Part shown: positions 45,655 to 53,868 of the stretch, piece after piece | Layout: each line of letters begins with the position of its first letter | Position numbering within the stretch: position 1 is the stretch's first letter | Assembly: GCF_001010805.1 (NCBI RefSeq) | Contig: NZ_CP011477.1 | Location: 248,001 to 312,000 of the forward strand | DNA: 64,000 nt | Direction of reading: 5' to 3' | Source: Spongiibacter sp. IMCC21906 | GTDB lineage: Bacteria > Pseudomonadota > Gammaproteobacteria > Pseudomonadales > Spongiibacteraceae | Translations under genes and position numbers: made by a program | Notes under the pieces: generated by a model | Database searches by the model: none | Told to the model about the DNA's origin: nothing | The model's input: the letters and a program-made list of their open reading frames with translations, nothing else

Positions 45655-46695
45655 ATGCCCAAGCGTGCACGCCGATTGCTGTCTCTGATTACCCCCATCT
45701 TTCTTATCGCCGCTTGCAGCGGTGATACCACAAGCAGTGCCAGCCCCCAGCGGCCGCCCACCGCTGTGGCGGTAAAAATCATTACCCAGCAAGATGTGCA
45801 ACGCCGTATTCAAGCCTTGGGCACCCTGCTGGCACGAGACTCCATCGACATCACCACCAATGTCAGCGAGAAAATTACCGCCCTGCATTTTCGTGATGGT
45901 GAGGTAGTGAACAAAGGCCAGTCGCTGGCCACACTCGCCCAGCAGGAAGAGCGCGCATTACTGGCCGCTGCCGAGGCGAACCTTGCCGAACAAGAACGCG
46001 AATTACAGAGATTAAAAGGCTTGATCGAGCGCAAAGTAGCGGCGCAAACAGAATACGATCAGCGCCAAACTGCCAAACTACAGGCGCAAGCCAGAATAAA
46101 AGAAGTGGAAGCCATGATTGCCGAGCGCAATTTACGTGCGCCGTTTGCCGGTCACGTCGGCCTGCGCCGAGTGAGTCCCGGTGCCTTGATCACGCCGGGG
46201 CAAGTCATTACGACTCTAGATGACATTCAGGTAATGCGAATGGATTTCCAAATTCCAGCATTGTTCTTAACTGCAGTTACCCAAGGGCAAACGGTAGAGG
46301 CTTATAGCGAAGCGCTGCAGCAAAGCTTCTCGGGAAAGATTACCGCCGTAGACAGCCGTATTGATCCCATTGCCCGCAATATTAATGTTCGCGCTGAATT
46401 GCCCAACCCGGAGCTGCAGCTCAAACCCGGCATGCTCATGCAGCTATCTTTAATTACCGAACAGCGCCCAGTCTTGATGGTGCCAGAAGAGGCACTGCAA
46501 AGCATTCAAGACCAGCATTACGTATGGGTGATGACAAACGAACAGACCGCTCGACAACAGCAAATTGAACTGGGACTTCGCAAACCCGGATTGGTCGAAG
46601 CCAGTAGCGGCCTGAGCGAAGGAGACAAGGTCATTTACGAAGGCTACGACATGCTCCGTGAGGGTGCTCCGGTAGCCCCTCAGGAGGAGAGCTAA
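45655..46695 (+). CDS. RND efflux periplasmic adaptor lipoprotein
   Basis: A 346-residue membrane-fusion protein. The N terminus carries a lipobox (LIAAC, Cys about residue 22), so it should be lipid-anchored. The adaptor core follows: a beta-barrel/lipoyl half (ITTNVSEKITALHFRDGEVV), an alpha-hairpin (about residues 95-150, LLAAAEANLAEQERELQRLK), the second lipoyl half (NLRAPFAGHVGLRRVSPGAL) and a C-terminal membrane-proximal part. It forms a two-gene operon with the permease 3 nt downstream. Confidence 0.9.
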   Translation: MPKRARRLLSLITPIFLIAACSGDTTSSASPQRPPTAVAVKIITQQDVQRRIQALGTLLARDSIDITTNVSEKITALHFRDGEVVNKGQSLATLAQQEERALLAAAEANLAEQERELQRLKGLIERKVAAQTEYDQRQTAKLQAQARIKEVEAMIAERNLRAPFAGHVGLRRVSPGALITPGQVITTLDDIQVMRMDFQIPALFLTAVTQGQTVEAYSEALQQSFSGKITAVDSRIDPIARNINVRAELPNPELQLKPGMLMQLSLITEQRPVLMVPEEALQSIQDQHYVWVMTNEQTARQQQIELGLRKPGLVEASSGLSEGDKVIYEGYDMLREGAPVAPQEES

Positions 46696-46698
46696 ACC

Positions 46699-49600
46699 AT
46701 GCTGCTCTCCGATCTATCGGTAAAACGACCGGTATTTGCTTCCGTCATCAGTCTGCTGCTGGTGGCCTTTGGTCTGCTTTCATTTGACCGCCTGCCGTTG
46801 AGAGAATACCCCGATATCGATCCCCCCATTGTCTCGATCACCACTGAATATGTTGGTGCCTCAGCCGAGGTGGTGGAGTCGCGGGTGACCCAAGCCATAG
46901 AAGAACGTATTTCTGGCATCGAAGGCATTAAAACCATCAGCTCCAGCAGCCAGGATGGATTCTCGTCTATCAATATAGAATTTGAGCTGGACCGGGATAT
47001 TGATTCCGCCGCCAACGACGTCAGAGACCGGGTGTCCCGGGTAATGGGCAACCTTCCTGACGAAGCCGAAGCGCCCGAAGTACAAAAAGCCGATGCCGAC
47101 GATCAAGTTATTGTCTGGTTCAACCTCACCTCCACTACCCTTGATCGATTGGAACTGGCCGACTACGCCAACCGCTATGTAGTGGATCGCTTCTCGGCAA
47201 TAGACGGTGTAGCTCGAATTAGAGTGAGCGGTGGCCCCAACTACGCCATGCGCATCTGGCTGGACCGGGAAGCCATGGCGGCCAGAAACATCACCACCGG
47301 CGAAGTCGAAAATGCACTGCGCTCCCAAAACGTCGAATTGCCAGCGGGTACCCTCAAGTCCATCAACCGAGATTTTACGGTCAAAATTAAGCGCCAGTAT
47401 CTCACTGAAGAGGACTTTTCTAATCTGGTGCTGCGCAAAGAAGACAGCGGCTACCTGCTAAGGCTGGGGGATATTGCCCGGGTGAGCCTTGGCGCCGAAG
47501 AATACCGCAATATGTTCAGGGGCAACGGCGTGCCCATGGTCGGCGTGGGTATTATTAAACAAAGTACCGCCAACACCCTAGCGGTGGCCGACGCCGTTAA
47601 AGCCGAAGCAGAGAATGTGCGGCGCTCACTGCCCAACGGCACCCAGCTGCGCTCCAGCTACGACAGTTCGGTGTTTATCAGCGGTGCCATTAGTGAGGTA
47701 TACAGCACCTTGTTTATCGCCGCTGCCCTGGTTGTTATTGTTATTTTTATATTTTTGGGCGACTTCCGGGCAATGTTGATCCCGGCTATCACCGTGCCAG
47801 TATCACTGGTTGCCACCTTCACCGCGCTGTATGCATTGGGCTATACCATCAACTTGCTCACCTTGCTGGCACTCGTACTGGCAATTGGCTTAGTCGTAGA
47901 CGACAGCATTGTCGTACTAGAAAACATTCATCGCAGACTAATCAACGGCGAGCCACCTTTAGTTGCCGCCTATCGAGGTGCCCGCCAAGTCGGCTTTGCG
48001 GTTATTGCCACCACCGCTGTACTGGTTGCGGTGTTCATTCCTATTAGCTTTTTGGAAGGCGATATAGGCCGATTATTTGGTGAGTTTGCTGTTGCCATGG
48101 CCGTCGCGGTTATTTTCTCCAGCATTGTTGCTCTCACCCTGACACCCATGCTGTGTTCAAAATTACTGAATCGGGATGCTATGCATGGCCGCTTGGCTAA
48201 TTTTGTCGAAACACTACTCCACAATATGGAAAGCCGTTACCGCCGGACGCTTGAATCCAGCCTGAAAAGGCCCATTCTTTCAGGCAGTGTGCTGCTGATC
48301 ATGGTTGGTCTCTGCGTATTTTTTCTACAAAAAGTGCCTTCTGAATTCGCCCCCACTGAAGACCGCGGGGTGATTTTTATGATCATCCGCGGGCCAGAGG
48401 GCTCATCGTTCAACTACACCACCGAGCAACTGCGAAAAATCGAAAGCCGTTTAATGCCCCTGGTAGACGAAGGAGAAGTTCGTCGCCTGCTGCTAAGAGC
48501 ACCCGGCGGCCGGGGCGGCGCCGATGTTTATAATGAAGCGATCGGCATTGTGGTATTAGACGACTGGGCCAAACGGCGACCCAGTGGTGAAATTGTCGCC
48601 GACATTCGAAAACGCCTCGGCGGGTTCACTGGCCTCAGCGTCTTTCCGATACAACCTCAAGCATTGGGCGGCCACGGCTTTAACAAGCCCGTGGAGTTTG
48701 TATTAGGTGGCAGTAATTATGACGAGCTGGCCAAATGGCGAGATATTGTGCTGGAAGAGGCTAGAAAAAATCCCGGCCTGATTTCAGTAGACAGCGACTA
48801 TCGTGAAACCAAGCCCCAGTTGTCGATTACCGTAAATCGAGATCGCGCAGCCACACTGGGCGTCTCTACCGAAGAAATCAACCGAACCCTGGAAACCCTA
48901 TTGGGCTCACGTCGCGCCACCACCTTTATGATGGATGGCGAGGAGTACGACGTGATTTTAGAAGGCGAGTTAAGTAGCCAAAGAAGTCCGTCCGACCTGG
49001 AAAACATCTACGTCAGGGCAAACAGTGGTAGCCTCATCCCCCTGGCGAATTTAGTTACCCTGGAAGAACGAGGCGATGCCGCCGTGCTCAATCGCTTTAA
49101 CCGTGTACGAGCCATCACCATTGAAGCCAGCCTTGCCGAAGGCTATTCACTGGGTGAGGCCTTAAGCTTCCTTGAACAGACCGTACAGGACAAAACCCCC
49201 GAAGCGGTCATCGACTACAAGGGCGAATCGCTGGACTACATGGACGCAGGAGGGACGGTATTGTTTACCTTCGCCCTTGCGCTACTGGTGGTGTATCTGG
49301 TGTTGGCCGCCCAATTTGAGAGCTTTATCCATCCACTGGTCATATTGCTAAGTGTGCCCTTGGCCGTCGCTGGCGCCTTGCTGGGACTGTATGTAACCGG
49401 CCAAAGCCTAAATATTTACAGCCAAATTGCCTTAATCATGCTTGTCGGACTAGCTGCTAAAAACGGGATTTTATTAGTGGAGTTTGCCAACCAGCTACGG
49501 GATCAAGGGGTCGCTTTTAACGAGGCTGTATTGCAGTCAGCACAACAGCGGCTACGCCCCATTGCCATGACCGCCATTACGACTGTTGCCGGGGCAGTGC

Positions 49601-49809
49601 CCTTGATTCTGGCTGCCGGCGCCGGCAGTGAGTCACGCATAGTAATTGGTATTGTGGTGATATTTGGCGTCTGCGCCGCCACGGTCTTCACTTTGTTTGT
49701 GATTCCCATGGCTTACCAACTCATGGCCCGCCACAGCAGCTCGCCAATGGCGCTGAGCAAAAAGCTGGACGATCAGCTAGCAGCCCACAAAGATAAAGAA
49801 GGCTCTTAA
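46699..49809 (+). CDS. RND efflux permease (HAE1/AcrB family)
   Basis: A 1,036-residue inner-membrane drug/proton antiporter subunit of the AcrB family. It opens with SDLSVKRPVFASVISLLLVA, then LREYPDIDPPIVSITTEYVG. Transmembrane helix 4 has the proton-relay Asp pair in LAIGLVVDDSIVVLENIHR, and TM10 has Lys in LVGLAAKNGILLVEFANQ. Two large periplasmic loops are complete, with twelve predicted membrane helices. No outer-membrane factor gene follows, so it probably uses a TolC-like protein encoded elsewhere. Substrates are unknown. A strong terminator ends the operon. Confidence 0.94.
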   Translation: MLLSDLSVKRPVFASVISLLLVAFGLLSFDRLPLREYPDIDPPIVSITTEYVGASAEVVESRVTQAIEERISGIEGIKTISSSSQDGFSSINIEFELDRDIDSAANDVRDRVSRVMGNLPDEAEAPEVQKADADDQVIVWFNLTSTTLDRLELADYANRYVVDRFSAIDGVARIRVSGGPNYAMRIWLDREAMAARNITTGEVENALRSQNVELPAGTLKSINRDFTVKIKRQYLTEEDFSNLVLRKEDSGYLLRLGDIARVSLGAEEYRNMFRGNGVPMVGVGIIKQSTANTLAVADAVKAEAENVRRSLPNGTQLRSSYDSSVFISGAISEVYSTLFIAAALVVIVIFIFLGDFRAMLIPAITVPVSLVATFTALYALGYTINLLTLLALVLAIGLVVDDSIVVLENIHRRLINGEPPLVAAYRGARQVGFAVIATTAVLVAVFIPISFLEGDIGRLFGEFAVAMAVAVIFSSIVALTLTPMLCSKLLNRDAMHGRLANFVETLLHNMESRYRRTLESSLKRPILSGSVLLIMVGLCVFFLQKVPSEFAPTEDRGVIFMIIRGPEGSSFNYTTEQLRKIESRLMPLVDEGEVRRLLLRAPGGRGGADVYNEAIGIVVLDDWAKRRPSGEIVADIRKRLGGFTGLSVFPIQPQALGGHGFNKPVEFVLGGSNYDELAKWRDIVLEEARKNPGLISVDSDYRETKPQLSITVNRDRAATLGVSTEEINRTLETLLGSRRATTFMMDGEEYDVILEGELSSQRSPSDLENIYVRANSGSLIPLANLVTLEERGDAAVLNRFNRVRAITIEASLAEGYSLGEALSFLEQTVQDKTPEAVIDYKGESLDYMDAGGTVLFTFALALLVVYLVLAAQFESFIHPLVILLSVPLAVAGALLGLYVTGQSLNIYSQIALIMLVGLAAKNGILLVEFANQLRDQGVAFNEAVLQSAQQRLRPIAMTAITTVAGAVPLILAAGAGSESRIVIGIVVIFGVCAATVFTLFVIPMAYQLMARHSSSPMALSKKLDDQLAAHKDKEGS

Positions 49810-49829
49810 ACCAACGGGCTCTCATCCTA

Positions 49830-49879
49830 AAAAACGCGTATTGCCAAGTAACTACGGGCTCTCGGCAATACGCGTTTTT
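49830..49879. terminator. Strong terminator after the RND operon
   Basis: A perfect 16-bp stem AAAAACGCGTATTGCC / GGCAATACGCGTTTTT with an 18-nt loop, 20 nt after the permease stop. T and A runs on both sides let it work in either direction; its main client is the plus-strand operon. Confidence 0.9.
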
Positions 49880-49965
49880 AAGCGATTACGGCTCATGCTG
49901 AATTGAGGGTATCCACCAATGCAATTAAGTAATTGCTGAATTCGTCTAACAACCCCTACCGTTTA

Positions 49966-50385
49966 TTAAAAGCTTCTTTTCAACTTAAAAAATACCCCGT
50001 CCCAAAGTATATACGCGGTATCACGATTTGATTTTATGAATGTTGAGCCGGGTGCTGTCCACGTCAATGGGCACCCCACTTGCACCACCTCTGCTAAATC
50101 CCCCTCGAGGCTTAATTCAGAAAAGCTGGCTCGATAACGCTTTTTGAAATCATCTTCCGTTAGTAATTCAACGCTAAAAACAGGGCCGCTGCACACCTCA
50201 TTGCGAAAACGCACTAATGAAGAAGAGTACACGGCTTTAGAGCCAAACCACTCCCTAGCCTCATCCAAGCCCATTGCGCTAATACCGGGAAACGTTGCGT
50301 CTGATACTGTCCACTCCCCAACATACCAATATTTAGCACACCCCGACATAATCAGAGCCGATATGAATAAAAGGAGATGACGCAT
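49966..50385 (-). CDS. Putative lipoprotein of unknown function
   Basis: A 139-residue protein with a lipoprotein signal (HLLLFISALIMSGC, Cys16) and a mature part rich in Trp, Tyr and Phe (KYWYVGEWTVSD, EAREWFGSKAVY, YILWDGVFF). Two further cysteines (EVCSGP, VGCPLTW) could pair. I do not recognise the family. Nearby sequence is AT-richer than the rest of the window, which may hint at later acquisition. Confidence 0.65.
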   Translation of the reverse strand: MRHLLLFISALIMSGCAKYWYVGEWTVSDATFPGISAMGLDEAREWFGSKAVYSSSLVRFRNEVCSGPVFSVELLTEDDFKKRYRASFSELSLEGDLAEVVQVGCPLTWTAPGSTFIKSNRDTAYILWDGVFFKLKRSF

Positions 50386-50582
50386 TTAAGAGCCTTATAA
50401 ATCGCTTTTATGTGCAAGGTACTTTTAAGATTATTAAAAATATTTTGCCAATCTTATTTTTTGTTCAGCTACGTTTTCAGCTTCTGCTTCAAAGGTTTTG
50501 ACAGCGCTCGCCCCTTAGCTTTTTCTATAAATTACACTGCGGCCGTTGGAATAGAGTGCTTCAAACCTGAAGGCCTAGACAT

Positions 50583-50613
50583 AAAAAAACCGGGCATCAA
50601 GCCCGGTTTTTTT
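50583..50613. terminator. Bidirectional rho-independent terminator
   Basis: The stem AAAAAAACCGGGC / GCCCGGTTTTTTT has a 5-nt loop. It lies 17 nt after the stop of the GIPV-repeat gene (minus strand), giving a textbook U run for that gene, and the same on the plus strand. Confidence 0.92.
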
Positions 50614-50629
50614 ATCGTGCAGAGAGTGC

Positions 50630-51607
50630 TTACAGCAAGCCACCGATAACAGGGATGCCACCGCCTAGCAGACTGCCAATAACAGGGATACCGCCGCCAG
50701 ACAGACCACCGATGACGGGAATACCGCCACCCAGCAAGCTGCCTACAACGGGAATACCGCCCCCACCTAGGCCACCAATGACAGGAATACCGCCGCCAAA
50801 CAAACTACCCACTACAGGCAACGGGCTGCCATTCAAAAGACCGTCAACAACAGGGATGCCGTTGGGCAAGAAGGTGCCATTAGAAATGTCGCTGACAACA
50901 GGAATCCCATCAGCCAAAATATCGCCGCTTAGCAAAATGTCAAAAATAGGAAATCCAGGCGTGACCAAACTTCCGATCACGGGCAGTCCAGATGTCACAT
51001 CTGATGCGATATTTCCTAATTGAGCACCGATATCACCCAATGGATTTGAACCGCCAGACAAAAGATCAAGCCCGGGTAGGCCGCCATTGAGAAGACTACC
51101 GATAACGGGAATACCACCACCAGACAGTAAATCAAGACCTGGTAAACCGCCGCTAGTTAGACTACCGATAACCGGGATGCCGCCATTGAGAAGACTACCG
51201 ATAACGGGAATACCACCGCCAGACAGTAAATCAAGACCTGGTAAACCGCCACTAGTTAGACTACCGATAACCGGGATGCCACCACCAGACAGTAAATCAA
51301 GACCTGGTAAACCGCCGCTAGTTAGGCTGCCGATAACAGGGATACCGCCGCCAAGTAAATCACCACCCAGCAAGCCGCCTACAACAGGGATGCCGCCACC
51401 AAGTAAATCACCACCCAGCAAGCCGCCTACAACAGGGATGCCGCCACCAAGTAAATCACCACCCAGCAAGCCACCTACAACAGGGATGCCGCCACCAAGT
51501 AAGTCGCCACCCAGCAAGCCGCCTACAACAGGCAGCTGCGCTTGAGCAGATACTGCAGAGCCAGCCATTGCCAGGCCAGCCACCAAACCTTTCATTTTTG
51601 CATTCAT
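50630..51607 (-). CDS. Secreted GIPV[IV]-repeat protein, previously unrecognised
   Basis: A 325-residue protein with a clear signal peptide (MKGLVAGLAMAGSAVSAQA, cleavage near residue 23). The mature part consists almost wholly of about 18 [GL][IL]PV[IV] units separated by Gly/Leu/Ser linkers. Four copies of VVGGLLGGDLLGGGIP (16 residues) come first, then units of 6-22 residues such as GSLTSGGLPGLDLLSGG and GSLLGG. After the signal peptide I count 15 Asp and no Lys, Arg, Glu, His, Cys, Trp or Tyr. This composition and periodic Gly/Pro turns suggest a beta-solenoid, elastomeric or amyloid-like extracellular protein. I know no named family. The start has AAGGA 7-8 nt upstream. It is monocistronic, ends at a strong terminator, and has a palindrome upstream. 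Confidence 0.8.
   Translation of the reverse strand: MNAKMKGLVAGLAMAGSAVSAQAQLPVVGGLLGGDLLGGGIPVVGGLLGGDLLGGGIPVVGGLLGGDLLGGGIPVVGGLLGGDLLGGGIPVIGSLTSGGLPGLDLLSGGGIPVIGSLTSGGLPGLDLLSGGGIPVIGSLLNGGIPVIGSLTSGGLPGLDLLSGGGIPVIGSLLNGGLPGLDLLSGGSNPLGDIGAQLGNIASDVTSGLPVIGSLVTPGFPIFDILLSGDILADGIPVVSDISNGTFLPNGIPVVDGLLNGSPLPVVGSLFGGGIPVIGGLGGGGIPVVGSLLGGGIPVIGGLSGGGIPVIGSLLGGGIPVIGGLL
51068..51340. repeat. Internal 18-66-bp DNA repeats in the GIPV gene, middle block
   Basis: Near-identical copies of the segment coding for GIPVIGSLTSGGLPGLDLLSG (66-nt period) and the shorter GIPVIGSLLNG variant. Nucleotide identity between copies is high, indicating recent duplication or gene conversion. Confidence 0.8.
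51341..51536. repeat. Four 48-bp tandem repeats at the 5' end of the GIPV gene
   Basis: Four consecutive 48-nt units encode VVGGLLGGDLLGGGIP. They differ at only a few third-codon positions (for example AAGTAAATCA versus AAGTAAGTCG), so copy number may vary between strains by slippage or recombination. Confidence 0.85.
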
Positions 51608-52087
51608 TTTATAATTCCTTATGTTTTAAAACTCTATGGGGCCCACCAAAGTGGCTAACGTGCACCACAACCCCAGAATATCGAGAACTGTGCATTTTGC
51701 ACACTTCTCTTGTTGGTTACAATATTGTCAATATGTATATTTGATAATTGTGAAGCCTGCCCGTCTCGGATGGTGAATGAAGGTCGCTGAAACGCATTTA
51801 TTGCCAGCACTTTCAACGCCTTCGCAAAAAGCGTAAGTAATGAAAGAGATGCTCATGCAATAAACCGATTCGGCTTCCGTTTTTATTACCGGCTTTATTA
51901 AAAGCTGCTTTCTACCTTGATTCTGCATATCGCATCACCTACCGACAAGCAAACTCTGACATTAATGGTAAGTTTTGTGAAAACGGTCATGTTTAGCGGT
52001 GATTTTTTGCTAGCAAACACGATAAAAATGAACGACCACCGTGATCCACGATATCGAAGCAGGGGGAGGTAAAGAAAATCAAAGGTC
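51608..52087. other. AT-rich intergenic region upstream of the GIPV gene
   Basis: About 480 nt without a credible gene; two short minus-strand open frames (51728-51928, 51898-52125) lack ribosome sites and family resemblance. It must hold the promoter of the GIPV gene and the end of the glycan cassette transcript. The composition is noticeably richer in A and T than the flanks. Confidence 0.5.
51689..51703. promoter_or_regulatory. Perfect palindrome TGTGCA-TTT-TGCACA
   Basis: Six-bp arms with a 3-nt spacer, 82 nt upstream of the GIPV-gene start codon, in the expected operator or activator position. It does not match the CRP consensus; the binding protein is unknown. Confidence 0.4.
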
Positions 52088-53158
52088 TCAACCAGACAGT
52101 TGTTTAACTCGACTAAGGTCCACATCTAATAGCCGAACCTCGGTAAACAACCGGCAAGCATTCGTATATTCGGTTAATGCATCCGCAGCCAAAAGAATGG
52201 CGGCAGCGGTCCACGTTGGACGCTCTTCCGGCCACAGCAGCTCATCTACAAACTGATAGCCTGTCCAGTATTCACCCTCATCGCCACGCCATTGCTGCAG
52301 CCAGCTAAATAATTGCACCGCTCGGGCGTGATCGCCAGCTGCCAACAAGGCAAGACATAACTCGCAAGATTCGGCCACGGTCACCCAGGGCTGATCGGCA
52401 ACGCAGCGGCACCCCAGTTCCGGTTCAACAAAGTCGTGCCAACGCCGCTGTAAATGCCGACCCGCCAGGGATGCGGGAATCACCCCGGTAAGAACAGGAT
52501 AAAACCAGTCCATTGAAAAACGCGACTTGCTTTCCCAGGTTCTGTCAAAGCGCTGGGGTTTATGCAGCAAGGCTTTTGCTAAAGTCTCTCGTGCACTCCG
52601 CCAACTCGTTTGAGGTCGATCCAACACAACCGAGATATTAAAAGCACACTCCAAGCTCTTATATATAGAAGAACAACCGGTGCGTAAGGCGTCTTCCATG
52701 GCCTCGCCGTTCGCATCAACGGCCCAGTGGATATCGCCGTGGGAGGTTTGCAGGGACAACACAAATTCTGCGGCTGCATAGAGGCAAGGCCACATTTCCA
52801 GCAAAAATTCACGATTACCGGTCACTAAGTAATGGTGCCATAGGCCTGTGGCGATATACGCCACAAAGTTGGTTTCTCGACGTGGCTCAGCGACTGGCTC
52901 GGTGCCACCATAACTGGACCACCAGCTACCGTCGCTAAGCTGTTCTGATTGCAACCAGCGGTACGCCTTCTCGGCAGCGCTCCATTCACCGCCAATACTT
53001 AAACCCATAGCGGCCTCAACGTGGTCCCAAGGGTCAGTGTGCCCCCCGTCAAACCACGGAATAGCACCATTGCTCTGCTGGCTACGAAGCAAAAACTCGA
53101 CACAAGGCCGAAAAAAATCGACTGGAAACAAGCCTCGACTCAGAAACAGACCGCTCAT
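52088..53158 (-). CDS. Alpha/alpha-barrel protein of a glycan cassette (prenyltransferase/glucoamylase-like fold)
   Basis: A 356-residue soluble protein made of helical pairs typical of six-hairpin barrels: FLLRSQQSNGAIPWFDGGHT, YRWLQSEQLSDGSWWSSYGG, RRETNFVAYIATGLWHHYL, FVLSLQTSHGDIHW and ALRTGCSSIYKSLECAFNI. QQSNGAIPWF and QLSDGSWW resemble QW-type repeats of prenyltransferase/squalene-cyclase folds, and the pattern also fits GH15-like glucoamylases. Catalytic residues cannot be assigned. Its ATG overlaps the stop of the methyltransferase gene (ATGA), so it is the third gene of a coupled cassette. Confidence 0.7.
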   Translation of the reverse strand: MSGLFLSRGLFPVDFFRPCVEFLLRSQQSNGAIPWFDGGHTDPWDHVEAAMGLSIGGEWSAAEKAYRWLQSEQLSDGSWWSSYGGTEPVAEPRRETNFVAYIATGLWHHYLVTGNREFLLEMWPCLYAAAEFVLSLQTSHGDIHWAVDANGEAMEDALRTGCSSIYKSLECAFNISVVLDRPQTSWRSARETLAKALLHKPQRFDRTWESKSRFSMDWFYPVLTGVIPASLAGRHLQRRWHDFVEPELGCRCVADQPWVTVAESCELCLALLAAGDHARAVQLFSWLQQWRGDEGEYWTGYQFVDELLWPEERPTWTAAAILLAADALTEYTNACRLFTEVRLLDVDLSRVKQLSG

Positions 53159-53868
53159 TGATTAAGTTCTTTTTGAAAATACATCACCACCGACTTACCC
53201 ATTATCGGGTTTAAACCCTGCTCCATAACGTGGCTTAGTCGCGGTTTTTCCAGCAGATCCCAAACAAGAAATCGGTGGTAATGTCGAATCAGAAAATGCT
53301 CGTCTTGCTCCCACAGCAAACACTTCAACCACCAATACGGCGAGTGCAGTGCATGGGCCCAATGGCGACGATAAAATCGAAATCCCAATTGCTGAATATT
53401 TGCCTTGAGGTGGCGGGCATGAAAGATACGCAAATGGCCTCCCTCAACCTGGTGGTAGGCCTTGCTCAAGCGCCAGCATATTTTTTCTGGCCAGCGCCGA
53501 GGAACAGAAGCACAAAACAAACCACCAGGGCGCAACACCCGAGCGATCTCCTTTAAAACCCCTTGATAGTTATCGATATGCTCCAATACCTCAGAGCAGA
53601 TCACCTTATCAAAACTATGGTCTGCAAAAGGCAGTTGCAAGGCGTTGGCATTACTAAGGCAAAACTGCCGGAGCGAAGTATCTGGATCGATAAAATCGGC
53701 AGCGCGTTGGGATGCCGTCTTTAGGTCTGCAAAATTCAGATCGACGCCGACCGCGGTCACTTCAGCTTCTACATAAGCAGCAATGACATGCCGCCCTTCG
53801 CCACAACCCAAGTCGAGTACCTTGTCACCGGGCTGAAGTTTGAAATAGCGAAAATCAACGGTTTTCAC
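53155..53868 (-). CDS. Class I SAM-dependent methyltransferase (Methyltransf_11 type)
   Basis: A 237-residue methyltransferase with KVLDLGCGEGRHVIAAYVEA (SAM loop), AVGVDLNFADLKTASQRA, FDKVICSEVLEHIDNY and VLRPGGLFCASVPRRWPEKI. The GTG at 53868 overlaps the glycosyltransferase stop by 14 nt and is preferred over a longer reading to 53913. It is the middle gene of the cassette, presumably modifying a sugar or lipid product of the flanking enzymes; the substrate is not known. Confidence 0.82.
   Translation of the reverse strand: MKTVDFRYFKLQPGDKVLDLGCGEGRHVIAAYVEAEVTAVGVDLNFADLKTASQRAADFIDPDTSLRQFCLSNANALQLPFADHSFDKVICSEVLEHIDNYQGVLKEIARVLRPGGLFCASVPRRWPEKICWRLSKAYHQVEGGHLRIFHARHLKANIQQLGFRFYRRHWAHALHSPYWWLKCLLWEQDEHFLIRHYHRFLVWDLLEKPRLSHVMEQGLNPIMGKSVVMYFQKELNQ

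Noticed and set aside
46861-47328. Antisense open frames inside the RND permease gene
   Set aside because: Shadows of a strongly conserved plus-strand gene; codon pattern follows the permease.
50655-51545. Plus-strand open frames opposite the GIPV gene
   Set aside because: They are antisense readings of the Gly/Pro repeat without signal peptide or ribosome-binding site; the minus-strand reading has both and a terminator.
51728-52125. Two short minus-strand open frames upstream of the GIPV gene
   Set aside because: No ribosome-binding site, no recognisable domain, and they overlap each other and the end of the next gene.
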